Positions 60,818 to 64,000 of a stretch of DNA of 64,000 nt are shown here, piece after piece. Made by a program: the position numbers and the translations under genes. How positions within the stretch are numbered: position 1 is the first letter of the stretch; every line of letters starts with the position of its first letter. Source of the DNA: an uncultured Chloroflexota bacterium. Its GTDB lineage: Bacteria; Chloroflexota; Anaerolineae; Aggregatilineales; Phototrophicaceae. The notes beneath the pieces are model-generated. The model saw only the letters and a program-made list of their open reading frames with translations. It ran no database searches and was not told where the DNA came from. The DNA lies in the NCBI GenBank assembly GCA_937974245.1, contig CALJKV010000102.1:66921-130920 (forward strand), read 5' to 3'.

Positions 60818-62317
60818 TTACAGCAGTGGGGCTTTTTCCATGCCCTCGTAATCGCAGATCAATTCACGCCAGGCACGCCCTAAACGCTTGAACCCCTCTT
60901 CAATATCCGCCGGTTTGTGTGCGCCAAAGTTGATCCGCATCCGGTAGCTGCCGCAGCCATTGGTGTAAAACACGTTCCCTATCGCATAGGCCGCCCCCAT
61001 CTGCACAGCAGAAATGTACAGTTCAGCAGCATTCGGGCCGTTACGTGGCAGTTCCATCCACAGGTAAAGTCCGCCTTCCGGTACGTTCCAGAGTGTATTG
61101 GGCGGCAGGTAGCGGGCGGCAGCGGACAGCGCCACATCCCGCCGCCGTTTGAGTTCGCGGTTGTTGCGCTCAAGCTGCTGCGCTAAAACACCATGTTCCA
61201 GCATCAAGTGAACAGCCCGCTGGTTGAGAGTCGGTGTCGAAATATCCGCCGCCTGCTTAACGCGCACCAGGCGTTCGTAATGGGTGCTGTTGCTGATAAG
61301 GTAGCCGATGCGGATACCCGGCAGCATCATCTTGGTAAAGCCGCTGGCGTGCAGGACAATGCCGGTTTCATCAAGCGCCTTCAGCGGCGGCAGCGGCTCA
61401 CCTTCAAAGCGAGTTTCGTGGTAAACCCCGTCTTCCAATACTGAAATATGGTACTCATTCGCCAGATTCAGGAGTTGACGGCGGCGATGCAGTGGCATGA
61501 CTGTCCCAGAGGGATTCTGGAATGTCGGCATCACGTAAATCAGCTTGGGGTGGTTATCCAGGATGTAGTTTTCCAGCATGTCCAGGCGGATACCATCTTC
61601 ATCAATACTGATTCCATGAATCTGTACGCGCCGGGTGCGGGCGATATCAATCATCCCCAGGTAGGTGGGATTCTCTGTAACCAGTACATCCCCTTCGGAA
61701 AGCAGTGCTTGAATCACCAGATCGAGCGCCTGCTGTGTCCCCCCGGTAATCAAAACCTGGTTGGGAGTACACTGAATCCCCAATGCGCTCACATAATCGC
61801 GCACGGCAGACCGCAGCGGATAATAACCTTCAGTCACTTCATAGGTCAGCGCCTGAGCGCCATCCCGCTCAAATACCAGGTTAATGGCATCGCGCAACTG
61901 CGGCATTGGGAAGAACTCCCCCGGCAGCGCCCCGCCGCTAAAGCTAATCACCCCCGGTTTTCGCCCCATGCGCATCATCTCGCGGATGGAACGATCCGGC
62001 GTGGTTGGCGTTTCCACCTCACTCATTTTTCCGTTCTTGGAAACGGGTTCAATGCCCGGTGACTCGCCGGCAATGAATGTCCCGCGCCCGGCATGAGCGC
62101 TCAGGTATCCTTCGGCACGCAATTCGGCATAGGCGTTCACGACGCTGATTCGGCTGATGTTCAACTGCTGTGCCAGGTCTCGGCTGGCGGGCAGGCGTGT
62201 CCCGGCAACCAGCGACCCACTCTCAATTTGCGCTTTCACATGGCGGATAAGCTGACGATAAATCGGTTCTTCGCCGCCGCGATCCAAAGTAATGTTCAAT
62301 TTGGAGGGGTGTAACAT
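60818..62317 (-). CDS. MocR-family regulator (GntR winged helix + aminotransferase)
   Basis: 499 residues. A GntR winged helix (about 15-82; GTRLPASRDLAQQLNISR) is joined by a linker to a fold-type I aminotransferase domain. PLP contacts are Lys329 (GFTKMMLPG), Asn268 (PTFQNPSG) and Asp296/Tyr299 (EDGVYH). MocR/PdxR/GabR proteins bind PLP or amino acids and control vitamin B6 or amine metabolism, but a plain aminotransferase of the 2-aminoadipate type cannot be excluded. GGGAG seven bases before the ATG sets the start. The promoter region carries repeated ACCAT elements, and the gene is divergent from a HEAT-repeat protein. Confidence 0.92.
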   Translation of the reverse strand: MLHPSKLNITLDRGGEEPIYRQLIRHVKAQIESGSLVAGTRLPASRDLAQQLNISRISVVNAYAELRAEGYLSAHAGRGTFIAGESPGIEPVSKNGKMSEVETPTTPDRSIREMMRMGRKPGVISFSGGALPGEFFPMPQLRDAINLVFERDGAQALTYEVTEGYYPLRSAVRDYVSALGIQCTPNQVLITGGTQQALDLVIQALLSEGDVLVTENPTYLGMIDIARTRRVQIHGISIDEDGIRLDMLENYILDNHPKLIYVMPTFQNPSGTVMPLHRRRQLLNLANEYHISVLEDGVYHETRFEGEPLPPLKALDETGIVLHASGFTKMMLPGIRIGYLISNSTHYERLVRVKQAADISTPTLNQRAVHLMLEHGVLAQQLERNNRELKRRRDVALSAAARYLPPNTLWNVPEGGLYLWMELPRNGPNAAELYISAVQMGAAYAIGNVFYTNGCGSYRMRINFGAHKPADIEEGFKRLGRAWRELICDYEGMEKAPLL

Positions 62318-62383
62318 AAAACTACTCCCGGTAAATTTTCTCTTGTGGCACTACATGGACTTACACCGATAGGCAATCAAATA

Positions 62384-62448
62384 ACCATTTACCCATACTA
62401 CAGACACCATCCATACCATTATACGACCATTTGAGGCCAGATTGGTAT
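62384..62448 (-). promoter_or_regulatory. MocR gene promoter region with repeated ATGGT elements
   Basis: A perfect TATAAT (62423-62418, minus strand) without a good -35 box lies in a run of ACCAT units on the plus strand at 62384, 62406, 62415 and 62426, with an inverted TGGTAT at 62443. Direct repeats around the -10 box are usual for autoregulated MocR genes. Confidence 0.5.
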
Positions 62449-62575
62449 AGGTAGCTGTCGCCAATGATGAGGCGATGGTTTTCGCCATCCCGTGATAAAG
62501 TTCACTTTCGCCAAACGTCACTTTGCCGTATGATAAGTGGCATATGGTCTCATCTCAGCGGAGTACGATTTCAAA

Positions 62576-63880
62576 ATGGCTGACCTGGCAGCATTTGAAG
62601 CCGAAGTGCGAAACAAAATCAAAGAACTTTCATCAAAAAACGCCACCACCCGCCTGAAAGCCGCACAATGGCTGGGCGAAGCGGGGGATCCGGTTGCTAT
62701 CACCGGTTTGGTCCAGGCGTATAAAAACGACTCGGAATCTCGTGTGCGGGATGCTGCGAAGTATTCCCTGGGGATGTTCCGGGCGCTGGAAGATGCGCTG
62801 GACAGCGATAAGGAGGAAGAGGCACTGGCACTGCTGCAACGCGTGGCGCTGGAGGGCAAGCGCGGGCGGCGTGTCCCTATTCCCACCCGCACATTGGTTA
62901 AATTTGAAATTGCTCTTCTTCTGCTGCTGGTCATCCTACTGGCTGTAAATTTCGTCGTGCTTCCGTTTATCAGGAATATCGGGACAGCCACTGAGCCAGC
63001 GCCCACTGCCGTTGCTACTAATGACAAAGACCGTGTGACCCTGCTAACCGAACTGCGCAGTCAGTATACAAAGATACGTGATGATGCCAATACGCTGCTG
63101 GCACAGTACCAGAATGTGCTGGGCGGCAATGAAGCAAGCTGCCAGGTGTTCTTCAATATTCTCTCTCCAATGACGCTTTCGGCCAAGAACAGCGCAGAAT
63201 TTCCAAGGATCAATGGACTGGTACAGCAGCTCAACGCAACTTTAACCGACTTTTCTACCACCAAACAAACCTACGACAATTATTGCAATACACGCAGCAA
63301 TCCTCTTACTGTGAATGACGTGACGGGGCCATTGGCGACACTCACCGGAATTGTCACGCAGCTCCCGGAGTTTGAGACTGCATTGACTGCGCTTGAGTCC
63401 GAACCGACGGCCACCATTCCACCTACGGCAGCCCCGACAGTTGCAGTTGCCGAGACACCTACACCGGAATTCACAGCGCTGCCAACACTGAACGCCCGAC
63501 CACATCTTCAGGCACTCCAGCGGATTATTGACGATGTCACCGCGCCAACAGGCGCCAATGGACTGCTGGAAACCTACTGGAATGACGTAAGAAACACCGG
63601 ACAAACCGCCGGATGCAGTGCCATCCAGCCCGCCATTCCGTCAGATTATCCACCCCTCGGGCCTACCGACGCTGAACAAAACCCGGCTTTAGCCCAGGCA
63701 ATCAGCGCCGTCAACCTGGGATTGGCTGATGTCCGCAATGGCTGGACACACTTTACGCAAGCCTGTAACAGCGGGTCGCCCCAATTTTCGGTAAATACGG
63801 GCCTGCAATCGACACAGTCCGCTCAAGACAATTTCAATGCGGCGCTGGCGCTGTTCGAGGCAGCCATGCAGGAAGGGTAA
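62576..63880 (+). CDS. HEAT-like repeat protein with a membrane helix
   Basis: 434 residues. The cytoplasmic N-terminus (1-90) is HEAT/armadillo-like (RLKAAQWLGEAGDPVAITGL, RVRDAAKYSLGMF). One membrane helix (about 111-136) leads to a helical extracytoplasmic part with four Cys, split by a Pro/Thr-rich linker (about 275-310). No enzyme motif is seen. The layout suggests a scaffold that joins a cytoplasmic repeat domain to an outer domain. GGAG is 12 bases before the ATG at 62576, a long spacing; a GTG at 62537 is in frame but has no ribosome-binding site. Confidence 0.75.
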   Translation: MADLAAFEAEVRNKIKELSSKNATTRLKAAQWLGEAGDPVAITGLVQAYKNDSESRVRDAAKYSLGMFRALEDALDSDKEEEALALLQRVALEGKRGRRVPIPTRTLVKFEIALLLLLVILLAVNFVVLPFIRNIGTATEPAPTAVATNDKDRVTLLTELRSQYTKIRDDANTLLAQYQNVLGGNEASCQVFFNILSPMTLSAKNSAEFPRINGLVQQLNATLTDFSTTKQTYDNYCNTRSNPLTVNDVTGPLATLTGIVTQLPEFETALTALESEPTATIPPTAAPTVAVAETPTPEFTALPTLNARPHLQALQRIIDDVTAPTGANGLLETYWNDVRNTGQTAGCSAIQPAIPSDYPPLGPTDAEQNPALAQAISAVNLGLADVRNGWTHFTQACNSGSPQFSVNTGLQSTQSAQDNFNAALALFEAAMQEG

Positions 63881-63899
63881 CTGCCTCCTGTTTAGACGT

Positions 63900-64000
63900 A
63901 TGGGCGGTACAAATAAGCAGCACAAAAACACCCCTGCCAGCAACTCTTTCACTGCACGACACAAGTCATACGGGGAGGAGGGAGCGGGGGAGGCAGAAGA
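63900..64000 (+). CDS. Possible N-terminus of a gene cut by the window edge
   Basis: A frame opening with ATG at 63900 stays open for 33 codons to the end and encodes a polar, charged peptide (MGGTNKQHKNTPASN, then Gly/Glu-rich). No ribosome-binding site is evident, so this may be chance; the rest of the sequence is needed to decide. Confidence 0.3.
   Translation, partial: MGGTNKQHKNTPASNSFTARHKSYGEEGAGEAE

Noticed and set aside
1..64000. Mobile elements, phage genes, rRNA and CRISPR arrays
   Set aside because: No transposase, integrase, phage structural gene, rRNA sequence or CRISPR repeat was recognised in the window.

Overview
The window is a dense, moderately GC-rich bacterial chromosome segment. 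It shows about 54 protein genes, one tRNA and no phage, IS, CRISPR or rRNA. The style of its proteins suggests Chloroflexota (Anaerolineae-like): many secreted beta-propeller proteins, FlgD-like surface repeats, Thr/Pro/Glu-rich linkers, a TIR-WD40 receptor-like protein, a VIT-vWA secreted protein and an F420-type oxidoreductase fold. That placement is inferred from gene content; no marker gene was compared.

Layout. 1-3.9 kb: a truncated membrane-anchored EEP hydrolase, an Eis-like acetyltransferase and Tex. 4.0 kb: tRNA-Cys with a good promoter and terminator. 4.1-14.7 kb: an envelope/signalling stretch with a CxPPCW secreted protein, TolB-like propellers, an FlgD-repeat protein, a HemY-like oxidoreductase next to a TIR-TM-WD40-SH3 protein, a thioesterase and an M23 peptidase-propeller fusion. 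14.8-17 kb: a decaheme cytochrome c built from two pentaheme halves. 17.3-19.5 kb: heptose genes gmhA and gmhB with a hexapeptide acyltransferase. 19.8-24.2 kb: an orphan sugar-ABC ATPase, ComEA, an MFS exporter, a histidine-bearing membrane protein and PadR. 24.3-30.5 kb: a DUF2202 ferritin-like protein, a WD40 protein and PEP carboxylase. 30.6-38.9 kb: a membrane metallopeptidase, a conspicuously AT-richer pair (WD40 plus a small helical protein), DUF4230, a DCC-family protein, VIT-vWA, an F420-type oxidoreductase and DegV. 38.9-48.9 kb: a histidine kinase/response regulator pair, an ABC-2 exporter, MalQ with a C45 hydrolase, a small helical protein and two tandem CorC/HlyC proteins. 49.1-59.1 kb: an operon for import and breakdown of cell-wall fragments, made of a solute-binding protein, two permeases, two ATPases, a GntR/HutC regulator, NagZ and NamZ. 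59.4-64 kb: a Trm9-like methyltransferase, a degenerate MTAP/PNP-like protein, a MocR regulator and a HEAT-repeat membrane protein.

The most coherent system is the 49-59 kb operon. Its promoter (59210-59238) is followed at once by a palindromic GntR/HutC-like operator (59186-59203). A hairpin separates the binding-protein gene from the transporter genes, and the last two genes encode enzymes that remove GlcNAc and MurNAc from the non-reducing ends of wall fragments. Other notable items are the TIR-WD40 protein, the duplicated decaheme cytochrome, and a cluster of TTGCNGCAA palindromes between convergent genes near 32 kb. Start sites were chosen from ribosome-binding sites and signal peptides; where several were possible this is stated.
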